From the NCBI RefSeq assembly GCF_900141985.1, contig NZ_FQZK01000014.1, forward strand, positions 62,001 through 126,000: a stretch of DNA of 64,000 nucleotides, read 5' to 3'. The stretch's first letter is position 1. Each line of letters opens with the position of its first letter. Below, in pieces: positions 46,022 through 55,148 of this stretch. The notes under the pieces were generated by a model. The model saw only the letters and a list, made by a program, of their open reading frames with translations. It made no database searches and was not told the origin of the DNA. This stretch comes from Nocardiopsis flavescens (GTDB lineage Bacteria; Actinomycetota; Actinomycetes; Streptosporangiales; Streptosporangiaceae). Made by a program: the position numbers and the translations under genes.

Positions 46022-46186
46022 GTGACACCTCGTACATCCGAGACACTAGCCCCGCACGAACCCGCGCCGAGCCCCCCCGCGGTGCCGCCGGCGCCCGCAC
46101 CGATCACCCCGCAGGACCTGGTCCCGCACCTGCGCGGGCTGTCCGCCTCCCTGCGCGCGCAGGCCGCGGACCGCCGCTCCTGCTGA
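46022..46186 (+). CDS. 54-residue small protein, unknown
   Basis: A short ORF read from the sequence. The GTG at 46022 has a perfect GGAGG 7 bp upstream (46010-46014) and a TGTCCGAGAGA box 38 bp further up. The product is Pro/Ala-rich in its first 30 residues and ends with an amphipathic segment, ITPQDLVPHLRGLSASLRA. It lies between cas10 and cas6 on the opposite strand. It could be a small regulatory or anti-effector protein of the locus, or a leader peptide. Support is the ribosome site plus the shared box, not homology. Confidence 0.5.
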   Translation: MTPRTSETLAPHEPAPSPPAVPPAPAPITPQDLVPHLRGLSASLRAQAADRRSC

Positions 46187-46490
46187 CCCGGCGGCGCCGC
46201 CGTCCGCCGAGCCCCTTCGCGGAACGCCCCGACCGGAGCCGTTCCGCCCGGACCCCGGCCCCACCCCGCCGGGTCCCGCACGGCGACGACCGCCCCGCGC
46301 CTCCGAACCCCGCGCGCCCGCGGTCCGCCGTTCCGGTCGGCCTCCCCTCCCCCGCACCCGGTGCTTTCCGTGCGCGCGCACGGGCACGGACGACGACGGC
46401 CCCCACCCCCGTCCACGGGGTGGGGGCGCGCCGCCCCTGGCGACTCCTCCCGTCCGCCGTCCTCGGCCGGGAGGGCCGCCGGTCCCTGGG
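46187..46490. other. Intergenic region, no gene seen
   Basis: A 304-bp region between the 54-residue ORF and the end of cas6. It contains the hairpin at 46399-46427. I looked for CRISPR repeats here and found none. Confidence 0.5.
46399..46427. terminator. Bidirectional hairpin between the small ORF and cas6
   Basis: An 11-bp stem (GCCCCCACCCC at 46399-46409 with 46417-46427) and a 7-base loop. It lies downstream of the convergent cas6 and 54-residue ORF. Confidence 0.65.
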
Positions 46491-47441
46491 TCAGTCGAAG
46501 AGCAGCCCCCCGAAATCCTCCAGTTCGGCGGCCGGAGCCGGTGCGTCGGCGGGTTCGGGACCGGTGCGCACGGGCAGCCGGTGCGGGGTGCGGCGGATCC
46601 TGCGGGCCACGGACGCGGCGGTCGCCGCGTCCCGCGTCACGGTGTCCACCAGGACCGAGCCGAATCCCTGGGCGGTGTACTTGCCGACCCCGGTCAGCTC
46701 CACCAGTTCCAGCAGGGCGGTGAAGGCGTCGGCGTGCCTGCGGTCGCCGCCGGTCAGCTCCAGGCGCAGGGCGCCCTGCCAGCCCAGGACCGTGCGCCCC
46801 TCGGCCTGGTGGTGCTCGGCCAGGCGCACCTCACCGCCCGGGACCGGGAGCCGGCGCACCAGGTCCAGCCCCTCGAAAGCCGTCTCCAGCCACGGACCGG
46901 ACAGCGCCGGCGGGGCGAACCGGGCGACCGCGCCCACCGCCCCGCTGCCGCCGACGATCCCGCCGCCGGAGCGGTGCACGGCCCCGAAGATCCGGCGCGG
47001 CCCCGGCCACACGTGCGGGATCCGCTCACCGGACGCGTCCCGGGTGGCGGTCACCACGGGGGTGCGGCTGTGCAGCTCGGCGGAGCGCACCGGCGCCTGC
47101 GGCCCGGAGAGCAGCTCGCCGTAGTCGCGGTCGAAGGTGCGGGTCACCGAGAGGGGTTCGAGGAGGTGGTCGCCGATCCTCTGCACCCGGCCCACCGCCT
47201 CCTCGGGGTCCGAGGGCGGGGGGACGGCGTCGTCCAGCCAGGTCAGCGTCCAGTGGTACAGCCGGTCGCCCAGCGGGGCGGGCCAACCGTTCATCGCCCA
47301 CCGCTTGGCCATCGCGTGCTCTTCGGGGGGATGGGGCCACCAGCGGTTGAGCAGCCCGTGGCAGTCCTCGGGGCGGATCGGGCGCGCCGTGTCGGCCTGG
47401 TCGCGCAGGATCACGGTCCATCGTCTGGGCACCGGCACCAC
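46491..47441 (-). CDS. cas6: Cas6 pre-crRNA endoribonuclease
   Basis: A 316-residue RAMP endonuclease that cuts CRISPR precursor RNA in the repeat. The C-terminal Gly-rich signature is TGVGKYTAQGFGSV near residues 250-263. A possible catalytic His lies in the N-terminal half (YHWTLTW near 62, or HHQ near 205). The start is GTG at 47441 with GAAGG a few bases upstream. Two copies of TGTCCGAGAGAA precede it. It is transcribed separately from the cas10 operon and in the same direction. No array was found for it to act on in this window, so crRNAs must come from elsewhere in the genome. Confidence 0.82.
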   Translation of the reverse strand: MVPVPRRWTVILRDQADTARPIRPEDCHGLLNRWWPHPPEEHAMAKRWAMNGWPAPLGDRLYHWTLTWLDDAVPPPSDPEEAVGRVQRIGDHLLEPLSVTRTFDRDYGELLSGPQAPVRSAELHSRTPVVTATRDASGERIPHVWPGPRRIFGAVHRSGGGIVGGSGAVGAVARFAPPALSGPWLETAFEGLDLVRRLPVPGGEVRLAEHHQAEGRTVLGWQGALRLELTGGDRRHADAFTALLELVELTGVGKYTAQGFGSVLVDTVTRDAATAASVARRIRRTPHRLPVRTGPEPADAPAPAAELEDFGGLLFD

Positions 47442-47468
47442 CGTCCCTTCGAAGATCGCGCCGTGGAC

Positions 47469-47504
47469 TTCTCTCGGACAGATGTTTTCTCTCGGACAAA
47501 CATC
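47469..47504 (-). promoter_or_regulatory. Two TGTCCGAGAGAA boxes upstream of cas6
   Basis: Two exact 12-bp direct repeats on the minus strand (47498-47487 and 47480-47469), 18 bp apart. The upstream copy is flanked by GATGTT and AACATC, which are reverse complements of each other. The pair lies 28-57 bp before the cas6 start, within 75 bp separating cas6 from the DUF1697 gene. Confidence 0.7.
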
Positions 47505-47516
47505 TCGGCAAGGGCT

Positions 47517-48047
47517 TCAGCGGCGTGTCATCTCCGCGATCCGCAGCACCGTTCGCCAGTTGCGGCCGGTGACCGCTCCGTCGGCGTGCCGGGCCACCAC
47601 GTCGGGCAGCCGGGCGAGGCGCAGCCCCTCCTCGTGGACGGTGTAGGCCTCGGTCGCGGTCACCGCGAGCCGCTCCCGCGGGTACGCCGCGGGGTCCAGG
47701 CCGACCAGCGCCGCGGTGTCCAGGGTCCCGGAGCAGAACAGGACGAGGAACCGGGACGGGTCGGCGACCTCCAGCGGGTTGGCCTCCACCGCGGCGGCGA
47801 ACCCCGCGGCGGTGCGCACCACCACCGGCACCTCCAGGCCGAACCGCTCGCGCAGCCCCGCCGAGACCGCGGCGGCGACCGCTTCCGGCCCCTCCTCGCC
47901 CGAGGTGACCACCGCGTTGCCGCTCTGGAGGTGGGTGGCGGCGTCCCGGTACCCCAGGTCGCCGAGCAGGGCGCGCAGGTCGCCCATGGCGATCCGGTTG
48001 TGCCGTCCGACGTTGATCCCCCGCAGCAACACCACGTAGACGCTCAT
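47517..48047 (-). CDS. DUF1697 family protein
   Basis: A 176-residue soluble protein. It shows the DUF1697 signatures YVVLLRGINVGRHNRIAM at the N-terminus, THLQSGNAVV near 40, FCSGTL near 105 and TGRNWRTV near 160. Function is unknown; members are often solitary. The ATG at 48047 has no clear Shine-Dalgarno sequence. Probably host background rather than part of the CRISPR system, because the cas6 promoter region separates them. Confidence 0.88.
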   Translation of the reverse strand: MSVYVVLLRGINVGRHNRIAMGDLRALLGDLGYRDAATHLQSGNAVVTSGEEGPEAVAAAVSAGLRERFGLEVPVVVRTAAGFAAAVEANPLEVADPSRFLVLFCSGTLDTAALVGLDPAAYPRERLAVTATEAYTVHEEGLRLARLPDVVARHADGAVTGRNWRTVLRIAEMTRR

Positions 48048-48130
48048 GGGCCCATTGTGCCGACCGCCTCCGACGGGGACGCCGTACGCTGGTGGGCGCC
48101 GCGCTGTTGCACCGAGTCCCCGGAGACGCC

Positions 48131-49141
48131 GTGACCCGCCTGAGCCACACGTTCGACCTCTCCCCCGCCGACCGCGAGACCGTCGACCGGATCGTCGCGG
48201 GGCTGTACGAGGTGGCCGCGGCGTGCCGGTTCGACGACCAGGGCCGGCTGCTGACACCCGACGAGGAGGCCCTCGCACCGCTCGTCGCGCGCGCCGGGGA
48301 GCTGGGGCTGGTCGACGTGAAGGCGCGGGAGGAGCGGCTGGCCCAGCGCGAGTCCGCCGCCGCGGAGCTGCGCGAGGGGTCCCCCGGCCCGGAGCGGCGG
48401 GAGTCGCTGGAGATCCTGGCGTCGCGGCTGGGGCTGCGGCTCCGGAGCGGCGGGCACCTGCGGGAGCACGCCCATTACCTGGTCACCGAGCTCTCCCCCG
48501 AGGGGGTCCCCGCCGGCGCCGGCCGGGACGGGTCCGGGGGGTGGAGCAGCACCGGTGTCACCGTCACCTCGTGGGACCCGTGGGGGCGGGCCTCCGTGGA
48601 GTACGCGCTGCCCGACACCGCCGGGACCGGCGAGGCCCCGGTGACCTGGGGCTCGGCGTCCCACGACGGGGCGGCCGGGACCCTGGACTGCACCCTGGAG
48701 GTCCGGCTGCCCGGGCGGGGCGCCCGGCTGCGCTCGGCCTCGGGCGCCCTGCACCTGGACCTGGACGCCTGGTACGCGGCGCTGCGCAACGGCCCGGTCC
48801 CGCCCGTGCACCTGAGCGCCACGCACGCCATCGCCCGGGTGGAGGGGTGGGTGACCCCCGTGCCCGCCCCGTCGGGGCGCTGGTCGGTGGAGGCCGTCCT
48901 GGACGTGCGCGGCCGGGGGCTGTACAAGCCGTTCGTGGCCGCCGCCCTGTGGGCGACCCGCGTCTCCTTCCGCAGGCGGGACGCCCGCCTGCGCCGGGAG
49001 GGCTCCGGGGAACCGACCGTGGCGGACGGCCTGGAGCAGGCGGGCCGGGCCTGGGACGCCGCGGCGCGCTCGGCCCCGGAGATCCCCGAACTGCTCGCCG
49101 ACCTGGCCCGGGTGCTGGCCGAGGCACGCCACCCGCGCTGA
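48131..49141 (+). CDS. Hypothetical protein, 336 residues
   Basis: I do not recognise the family. It is a soluble protein with a helical N-terminal 110 residues (acidic/basic, possible coiled coil at about 60-95), a beta-rich middle with GVTVTSWDPWGRASVEYAL-type strands near 140-165, and an Arg-rich helical C-terminus. The GTG at 48131 follows GGAGA by 5 bp. It is divergent from the DUF1697 gene by about 80 bp. The end of the gene is the left unit of a degenerate tandem duplication that runs into the intergenic region. Confidence 0.7.
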   Translation: MTRLSHTFDLSPADRETVDRIVAGLYEVAAACRFDDQGRLLTPDEEALAPLVARAGELGLVDVKAREERLAQRESAAAELREGSPGPERRESLEILASRLGLRLRSGGHLREHAHYLVTELSPEGVPAGAGRDGSGGWSSTGVTVTSWDPWGRASVEYALPDTAGTGEAPVTWGSASHDGAAGTLDCTLEVRLPGRGARLRSASGALHLDLDAWYAALRNGPVPPVHLSATHAIARVEGWVTPVPAPSGRWSVEAVLDVRGRGLYKPFVAAALWATRVSFRRRDARLRREGSGEPTVADGLEQAGRAWDAAARSAPEIPELLADLARVLAEARHPR

Positions 49142-49262
49142 GACAGCGAACACCGGAACCGCGCGCCCCGGAGATCCCCGAAGGCCCCGGACCGCACGCC
49201 GACCTGCCCCGGGTGCCGTCCGGGGCACGCCACCCGCGCCGAGGTGCCGAACACCCGGACCG
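49074..49262 (+). repeat. Degenerate tandem duplication at the gene 3' end
   Basis: Unit 1 (about 49074-49165) covers the last 68 bp of the hypothetical gene plus 24 bp. Unit 2 (about 49166-49262) repeats it in the non-coding region. Shared blocks are CCCCGGAGATCCCCGAA, GCCGACCTG, CCCGGGTGC, GCACGCCACCCGCGC and CGAACACC. Copy 2 has indels and no longer keeps the reading frame. Confidence 0.7.
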
Positions 49263-49294
49263 CACACCTTTGGGCCGTCCGGCCCCGGACGCCG

Positions 49295-51049
49295 TCAGTC
49301 CTGGTCGGCCCCCCAGCCGGTGAGCGAGCGCACCCGCAGCTCGGTGAACCGGGCGCTGTTGCGCTCGGGCGAGAGCAGGCTGCCCGCCACCGCGCAGGCG
49401 AACCCGACGGGCACGGCGACCAGCGCGGGGTTCTCCATGGGAAAGACCGCGATGTCGATCCAGGACGGCAGCACCGACAGGTTCTCACCGGTGGCCGGGT
49501 CGGTCTTGCCCGACATCACCGGGGAGAGGAGCATGAGCAGCAGCGTCGCCGACAGCCCGCCGTAGATGCCCCACTCCACGCCCCTGGTGTTGAACCGGCG
49601 CCAGAACAGGGTGAGCACGATGACCGGCAGGTTGGCCGCGGCCGCGATGGCGAAGGCCAGGCCCACCAGGAACGCGACGTTCTGCTCCTGGGCCTGCACG
49701 GCCAGCACGATCGCGACCGCCCCGATCAGGCAGGCCGAGAACCGCGCCACCCCCACCTCCTGCGACTCGCGGGGGCGCCCCCACATGAGGATGTGGCCGA
49801 ACAGGTCGTGGGCGATGGAGGAGGACGAGGCCAGGGTGAGGCTGGCGATGACCGCGAGGATGGTGGCCAGCGCCACCGCCGAGATCAGCGCGAGCAGCAC
49901 CGCGGCGCCGACCGGGCCGGCGGTGAGGCGGCCCAGCTCCTCGGCGAGCATCGGCACGGCGCTGTTGCCCGAGGGGTCCAGCGCCAGGATGCGCTCGGAG
50001 CCCACCAGGGCGGCGGCCCCGAAGCCCAGGGCGAGGGTCATCAGGTAGAACACGCCGACCATGACGATGGTGCGGTTGACCGAGGAGCGCGCGGAGCGCC
50101 CGTCGGGGACGGTGTAGAAGCGGATGAGGATGTGCGGCAGGGCGACCGTGCCCAGCACCAGGGCCAGGCCCAGGCTGATGAGGTCGAGCTTGTTGAACAG
50201 GGTGGTCGCCGGCTCGCCCGGAACCTCCACCCCCAGGCGCAGCCCGGGCTCCAGGAACGCCTGTCCGTGGCCGCTGGCGTCGGCGGCGGCGCCCAGCAGG
50301 GCGCGCGGGTCGAACGAGAACATCGCCAGGACCAGCACGGTGAGCAGGCCGGTGGCGCTCAGCAGCACCACCGCCTTGATGATCTGCAGCCAGGTGGCGG
50401 CCTTCATCCCGCCGTACATGACGTAGACGATCATGAGCACGCCGACCAGCACGATCGCCGCGGTGCGGGCCTGCCCGGCGTCCACCCCCAGGAACGTGCC
50501 GCCGTCGTGCAGCCCGAGCAGGACCGACACCAGGGCGCCCGCGCCGACCATCTGCGCCACCAGGTAGAACACGCACACGGTGACGGTGGAGACGGTGCAG
50601 GCCAGCCGCACCCGCATCCGGCGCATGCGGAAGGCGGGCAGGTCGGCCATGGTGAACCGGCCGGTGTTGCGCATCAGCTGGGCCATGGGCAGCACCAGCA
50701 GCCAGGCCACCAGGAAGCCGATGGAGTACAGGAACCCGTCGTAGCCCTGGAGGGCGATCATCCCGGCGATGCCCAGGAACGAGGCGGCGGACAGGTAGTC
50801 GCCGGTGAGCGCCAGCCCGTTCTGGGTGCTGGAGAAGCCGCGCCCGCCCGCGTAGAAGTCGACCGCGCCCCGGGTGGTGCGCCGGGCCCGGATGGTGACG
50901 GCCAGGGTGACCAGGACGAAGAGGGCGCACAGTCCGACGGTCCAGGCGTGCGCGACGCCGAACCGGCCGTCCAGGGCGGTGGGCGCGGCGAGGATGTGAC
51001 CGGCGCCGCCCCCCGTGACGGCGCCGACCGCCGCCGCGGCGGCGGTCAC
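49295..51049 (-). CDS. Sodium:solute symporter, acetate/monocarboxylate type (ActP/MctC-like)
   Basis: A 584-residue SSS-family symporter with about thirteen membrane helices. The family signatures are FYAGGRGFSSTQNGLALTGDY near residue 65, GRFTMADLPAFR near 130, GGMKAATWLQIIKA near 205 and the DLFGHIL region near 415. Presence of a DUF485 partner directly upstream is typical of the acetate/pyruvate transporters ActP and MctC. The start is GTG at 51049, overlapping the DUF485 stop by GTGA. Sodium-coupled uptake of acetate, pyruvate or propionate is likely. Confidence 0.88.
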   Translation of the reverse strand: MTAAAAAVGAVTGGGAGHILAAPTALDGRFGVAHAWTVGLCALFVLVTLAVTIRARRTTRGAVDFYAGGRGFSSTQNGLALTGDYLSAASFLGIAGMIALQGYDGFLYSIGFLVAWLLVLPMAQLMRNTGRFTMADLPAFRMRRMRVRLACTVSTVTVCVFYLVAQMVGAGALVSVLLGLHDGGTFLGVDAGQARTAAIVLVGVLMIVYVMYGGMKAATWLQIIKAVVLLSATGLLTVLVLAMFSFDPRALLGAAADASGHGQAFLEPGLRLGVEVPGEPATTLFNKLDLISLGLALVLGTVALPHILIRFYTVPDGRSARSSVNRTIVMVGVFYLMTLALGFGAAALVGSERILALDPSGNSAVPMLAEELGRLTAGPVGAAVLLALISAVALATILAVIASLTLASSSSIAHDLFGHILMWGRPRESQEVGVARFSACLIGAVAIVLAVQAQEQNVAFLVGLAFAIAAAANLPVIVLTLFWRRFNTRGVEWGIYGGLSATLLLMLLSPVMSGKTDPATGENLSVLPSWIDIAVFPMENPALVAVPVGFACAVAGSLLSPERNSARFTELRVRSLTGWGADQD

Positions 51050-51492
51050 CGGTGCACCGCCGTGCCGGTCCCGCGCGAGCCCTCGGCGGCCCGGTTGCGG
51101 ACCTGCTCGGCCAGGGGGTCGATCGAGCGGGCGGAGAAACGGCCGAACGCCCAGGCGAGCACGAAGGTGAGCAGGAACTGCCCTATTCCCATGACCAGGG
51201 CGACATTGACGGAATCGACGATCTGCACGCTCATGAAATCGCGCGCGTAGGCCGACAACAGCAGATAGGACAGGTAACTCCCGAGGAAGGCGGCGACCAG
51301 AAGTCCCGCCTGAATCGCGAATCTCCTTCGTAGTTTCACGAATCCGGGATCGACGGACACGCGTTCGCAGGCGTGCGCGATATCGGCCTGCGCGCGCCGC
51401 CGCTCGGCCGCCGACCTGCCCTGGGGCGCACGGAGCTCCTCCCCCGGCTCCGGCACCCGCCTTCTGTTGGCGCCCTCCATGTAATCGACCAC
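51046..51492 (-). CDS. DUF485 membrane protein (symporter partner)
   Basis: A 148-residue protein with a basic cytoplasmic N-terminus of about 65 residues and two membrane helices (about 78-98 and 112-132). Its DUF485 core is DPGFVKLRRRFAIQAG. Family members are encoded next to acetate symporters and are thought to assist them. The GTG at 51492 has a GGGGGAGGG site 3-4 bp upstream; the ATG five codons later would also work. It is the first gene of the two-gene operon. Confidence 0.85.
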   Translation of the reverse strand: MVDYMEGANRRRVPEPGEELRAPQGRSAAERRRAQADIAHACERVSVDPGFVKLRRRFAIQAGLLVAAFLGSYLSYLLLSAYARDFMSVQIVDSVNVALVMGIGQFLLTFVLAWAFGRFSARSIDPLAEQVRNRAAEGSRGTGTAVHR

Positions 51493-51987
51493 GGCCCTCC
51501 CCCTGAATTCGCCTTTCCCCGGGAACCGCTCCCCCGCGGTTCCCGGCACCGCCGGGCGCGTGGGCCGCCGCGGGCGTGTGCAGACCCCCGCCCGCAACGC
51601 GGCCCCTCCCCCCGCTTTCCGAGCGGTACGGGCAACACCTTAGCCACGGCCCCCGAGCCGTGTTCACCAAATGCACAAATCGGCTGGTGGAAATCGCCGC
51701 CCCCCGTTCCGGGAACGGTCGGAGAAGAAGGGACGGCCGGTTCGGGCGTGAAATCGCCGTACCGCGCGACCCGGATCACAGGGGCGGCGCGCGGCGGCGA
51801 AGGACCTGTTCACCCCGGTCGCGCCGGAGCCGTCGGGCCGCACCGGTCCCCGGTCTTCGCTAGGCTTCGGGGCGACCCCGAACCCTTGCACGGCGAACCC
51901 GGTGAACATCCGGTCGTTTCGTTCGTACAGGTGTATGATTAAGGGGTCCTGCACTGTTCAACGCGCTACCGAAGGGAAATCCCCGCC
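51493..51987. promoter_or_regulatory. Divergent intergenic region with plus-strand -10
   Basis: A 495-bp gap between the DUF485 gene and the small gene at 51988. On the plus strand TATGAT (51934-51939) is a good -10 about 49 bp before the start codon. An imperfect TGTTCACCAAATGCACA at about 51660 resembles a CRP/GlxR site only weakly. No gene is seen. Confidence 0.4.
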
Positions 51988-52251
51988 GTGGTCACCGAGG
52001 TCTTCACGCGCAAGTACTGCGATCCCCACGCCGTCCGCGAGGAGAAGGTCGAGGCGACTGAAGTCGTCCAGTTCGCCTGGGAGGGCACCGTCCGCGAGGT
52101 CGACGCCTGCGCCGACTGCTTCAAGGAGCACGAGGCCCGCTACGAGCCGCTCGTCGACTACTCGCGCCCGGTCAAGAAGCGTCGCGCCACCACCACCAAG
52201 AAGGCCGCCGAGGCCTCCGGCCCCGAGAGCGCCGACGAGAGCGACGAGTAG
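51988..52251 (+). CDS. Small Cys/His protein, 87 residues
   Basis: A small soluble protein with CDPH near residue 11 and CADCFKEH near 40, a pattern suited to binding one zinc, followed by a Lys/Thr/Ala-rich tail resembling a histone-like or Lsr2-type extension. The GTG at 51988 has GAAGGGAA upstream and a TATGAT -10 further upstream. It stands alone and is followed by a very strong terminator. Function is unknown; a nucleic-acid-associated role is a guess. Confidence 0.75.
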   Translation: MVTEVFTRKYCDPHAVREEKVEATEVVQFAWEGTVREVDACADCFKEHEARYEPLVDYSRPVKKRRATTTKKAAEASGPESADESDE

Positions 52252-52361
52252 CACCCGCGCCCGGCCCGGCACCGCCCGCGGCCACCGCGCACCGAGCACT
52301 CCCCTCCCCGAGGGACGAGGGCTCCCGTGCCCCAGGAGACGGCCTCGACGCGTCGAGCACG

Positions 52362-52402
52362 ACGGGGGCCGGCCGACACCCGAGGTGTCGGCCGGCCCCC
52401 GT
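52362..52402. terminator. Strong 19-bp hairpin terminator
   Basis: Perfect 19-bp stem (52362-52380 with 52384-52402) around a 3-base loop. It lies between the small gene ending at 52251 and the convergent hutI. It is the longest perfect stem I found in the window. Confidence 0.85.
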
Positions 52403-52593
52403 TCGGCGTGTAAGGGGCGGTGGCCGCGCCCGGAACGTGGCACCGTCGCCGGTGCCGGGCCCGGTGCCCCGGCCGCCGCGGGACGACGCTGTCGCCGCGG
52501 CGGCGGGACGCGCACCGACGTGGTTCCAGGGTGGGGGCCCGACGTTTCCGGCACGTTAGGCGCCGGTTGAGTTCTCCGCCCGCGGCGCCCGGG

Positions 52594-53799
52594 TCAGGGG
52601 CGGCCGTGCGCCAGGACGCCGTCCTTCCACACCGCCGCGACCTGCGGGACCCCCGGCCGGTAGGCGAGGTAGAGGTGGTTGGGCGCGTCCAGCAGCACCA
52701 GGTCGGCGCGGGCCCCCGGGGACAGCCGCCCCACGTCGGTGCGGCGCAGCGCCAGCGCCCCGCCGGCGGTGGCCGCCCACACCGCCTCGTCCGGGGTCAT
52801 CCCCATGTCGCGCACCGCGACCGCGATGCAGAACGCCAGGCTCGACGTGAAGCACGACCCCGGGTTGCAGTCGCTGGCCAGCGCCACCAGGGCGCCCGCG
52901 TCGATGAGCGCCCGCGCGTCCGGGTAGCTCTGCCGGGTGGAGAAGTCCACCCCCGGCAGCAGCGTCGCCACCGTCGGCTCGGGGCGCCCGGCGGCCTGCG
53001 CCAGGGCGTCGACGTCCTCGGCCGACAGGTAGGTGCAGTGGTCCACCGACGCCGCGCCCACCTCCACGGCCAGCCGCACCCCCGGCCCCTCGCCCAGCTG
53101 GTTGCCGTGCACACGGGGCAGCAGCCCGCGCCGCACACCGGCCTCCAGCACCCGGCGCGAGGCCTGCTCGTCGAACGCCCCGCGCTCGCAGAACACGTCG
53201 ATCCACCGCGCGTGCGGGGCGCACGCGTCCAGCATCGGCCCGGTGACCAGGTCCACGTACCCCTGCGGGTCGTCGGCGTACTCGGGGGCCACCACGTGCG
53301 CCCCCAGGAAGGTGACCTCGTCGGTCACCCGTCCCGCCACCTCCAGGGAGCGCGCCTCGTCGGCGACGGTCAGCCCGTAGCCGGACTTGACCTCCAGGGT
53401 GGTCGTGCCCTGGGCGCGCGCCTCCGCGGCGAGCCCGCGCGCCCGCGCCAGCAGGTCGGCGTCCGAGGCCGCCCGGGTGGCCGCCACGGTGGTGCGGATG
53501 CCCCCCGCGGAGTAGGGGGTGCCGCTCATCCGGGCGGCGAACTCGCGGCTGCGGTCCCCCGCGAAGACGATGTGGGAGTGGGAGTCCACGAACCCGGGGA
53601 TGACGCACCGCCCGGCGGCGTCCACCCGGGCGTCGGCGGCCGGGGCCCTGCCCCGGGGCCCCGCCCAGGCGACCTCTCCCCCCTCGACCACCAGGGCGGC
53701 GTCCTCGACGGCGCCGACCCTGCCCTCCCCCAGCGCGGGGTCGTTGGTGACCAGGGTGGCGATGTCGTCGATGAGGATGCTCACGGGCACGTCGCTCAC
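52594..53799 (-). CDS. hutI: Imidazolonepropionase
   Basis: A 401-residue amidohydrolase, third step of histidine degradation, opening imidazolonepropionate to formiminoglutamate. Metal-binding [10 protein letters not shown] is near residue 70, with [15 protein letters not shown] near 155, HGNQLGEG near 240 and ASDCNPGS near 315. It starts at a GTG overlapping the hutF stop by GTGA, and is last in the hut operon. Confidence 0.95.
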   Translation of the reverse strand: MSDVPVSILIDDIATLVTNDPALGEGRVGAVEDAALVVEGGEVAWAGPRGRAPAADARVDAAGRCVIPGFVDSHSHIVFAGDRSREFAARMSGTPYSAGGIRTTVAATRAASDADLLARARGLAAEARAQGTTTLEVKSGYGLTVADEARSLEVAGRVTDEVTFLGAHVVAPEYADDPQGYVDLVTGPMLDACAPHARWIDVFCERGAFDEQASRRVLEAGVRRGLLPRVHGNQLGEGPGVRLAVEVGAASVDHCTYLSAEDVDALAQAAGRPEPTVATLLPGVDFSTRQSYPDARALIDAGALVALASDCNPGSCFTSSLAFCIAVAVRDMGMTPDEAVWAATAGGALALRRTDVGRLSPGARADLVLLDAPNHLYLAYRPGVPQVAAVWKDGVLAHGRP

Positions 53800-55148
53800 T
53801 TGAGGATCTCCTTGATCTCCGTGTCGAGGTCGCGGGCGAGGTCGGGCATGCGGGTGTGGACGCCGTCGCGGACGGTCCAGCGGCCGTCGGCCATCACGTG
53901 GCGCACGTCGCCGGCGTCGGCGCCGAACACCACCGCGTCCGTCCCGCGCGCCGGGTCCGCCCCGGCCAGCCGCACCCCCTCCAGGGGCACGTTGACCAGG
54001 TCGGCGCGGGCACCGGGGGCGAATCTCCCGGCGTCGTCCCAGCCCAGGGAGCCGTGGGCGGTGGCGGCGCGCAGCAGGTCGCCCGCGCCCAGCGTCCCCC
54101 GGCGGTGGGTGCGCAGCCGCTCGTGCAGCTCCACCGCGCGCGCCTCCTCGAACATGTCGATGCGGGCGTGCTGGTCGCTGCCCAGGCTCAGCCTGCGCGC
54201 GTCCAGGTCGCCGGTGCGGGGCAGGCCGTCGGCCAGGTCGCGCTCGGTGGTGGGGCACAGGCACACGGTCGAGCGGGTGCCGCGGACGGCGGCGACGTCG
54301 CCGTCGGTGAGGTGGGTGGCGTGCACGAGGCTGGTGCGCTCCCCCAGCAGCCCGGCGTCGGCGAGCACCGCGGTGGGGGTGCGCCCGTGCGCGGCCAGGC
54401 ACACGGCGTTCTCGTCCGGCTGCTCCGACAGGTGGGCGTGCACCGGCCCGCCGATCCCCGCGGCGGCGGCCGCCACCTCGGCCAGCGCCCACGGCGGGAC
54501 CGCGCGCACCGAGTGGGCGGCCGTGCCCAGCAGCGCGTGTCCGGGCAGCGGGCCGAACGCGCGGACCCGCTCGGCCCACCCGGCGGCGTCGCCGTCGCCG
54601 AACCGCCGCTGGGGTCCGGCCAGCGGCCGGTAGGACCCGTCCGGGTCCAGGCCGCCCGCCAGGTAGCACACGTCAAGCAGGGTCAGCCGGACCCCGGCGT
54701 CGGCGGCGGCGGCCACCAGCGCCCGGCCCATCTCGTTGGGGTCGGCGTAGCGGGCCCCGCCGGGGGCGTGGTGCAGGTAGTGGAACTCGCCCACGCACGT
54801 CACCCCGGCCAGGGCCATCTCCGCGTAGACCGCCCGGGCCAGGCGCAGGTAGGAGCCCGGGTCCAGCCGGTCGGCCACCCGGTACATCACCTCGCGCCAG
54901 GTCCAGAACGAGCCGCCGTCGGCGTGCGTGCGCCCGCGCAGCGCACGGTGGAAGGCGTGCGAGTGCGCGTCGGCCAGGCCCGGCAGGGTCACCCCGGCCA
55001 GGACCTCGGCGTCGGCGGGCGCCGCCACCCCGGCCGCCACCGAGGAGAACCGGCCGTCAGCGACCTCCAGCAGCACCCCGGGCTCGGGGGCGCCGTCGGC
55101 GGAGCCGGTCCAGGCCCACTCGCACCACAGGCGGACGGGGGCGCTCAT
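53796..55148 (-). CDS. hutF: Formimidoylglutamate deiminase
   Basis: A 450-residue amidohydrolase-fold deiminase converting N-formimino-L-glutamate to N-formyl-L-glutamate and ammonia. Metal site [14 protein letters not shown] near residue 60, [12 protein letters not shown] near 235 and [17 protein letters not shown] near 325 are typical of HutF. The ATG overlaps the preceding gene stop by ATGA. Its presence means the five-step (formylglutamate) Hut pathway, not the HutG formiminoglutamase route. Confidence 0.94.
   Translation of the reverse strand: MSAPVRLWCEWAWTGSADGAPEPGVLLEVADGRFSSVAAGVAAPADAEVLAGVTLPGLADAHSHAFHRALRGRTHADGGSFWTWREVMYRVADRLDPGSYLRLARAVYAEMALAGVTCVGEFHYLHHAPGGARYADPNEMGRALVAAAADAGVRLTLLDVCYLAGGLDPDGSYRPLAGPQRRFGDGDAAGWAERVRAFGPLPGHALLGTAAHSVRAVPPWALAEVAAAAAGIGGPVHAHLSEQPDENAVCLAAHGRTPTAVLADAGLLGERTSLVHATHLTDGDVAAVRGTRSTVCLCPTTERDLADGLPRTGDLDARRLSLGSDQHARIDMFEEARAVELHERLRTHRRGTLGAGDLLRAATAHGSLGWDDAGRFAPGARADLVNVPLEGVRLAGADPARGTDAVVFGADAGDVRHVMADGRWTVRDGVHTRMPDLARDLDTEIKEILK

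Noticed and set aside
47469..47504. Two 12-bp direct repeats as a remnant CRISPR array
   Set aside because: The units are only 18 bp apart with no spacer-sized gap, and the same box recurs singly in other promoters of the locus, so an operator is the better reading.
51655..51685. CRP/GlxR site upstream of the acetate symporter operon
   Set aside because: TGTTCACCAAATGCACA deviates too much from the palindromic consensus to call.
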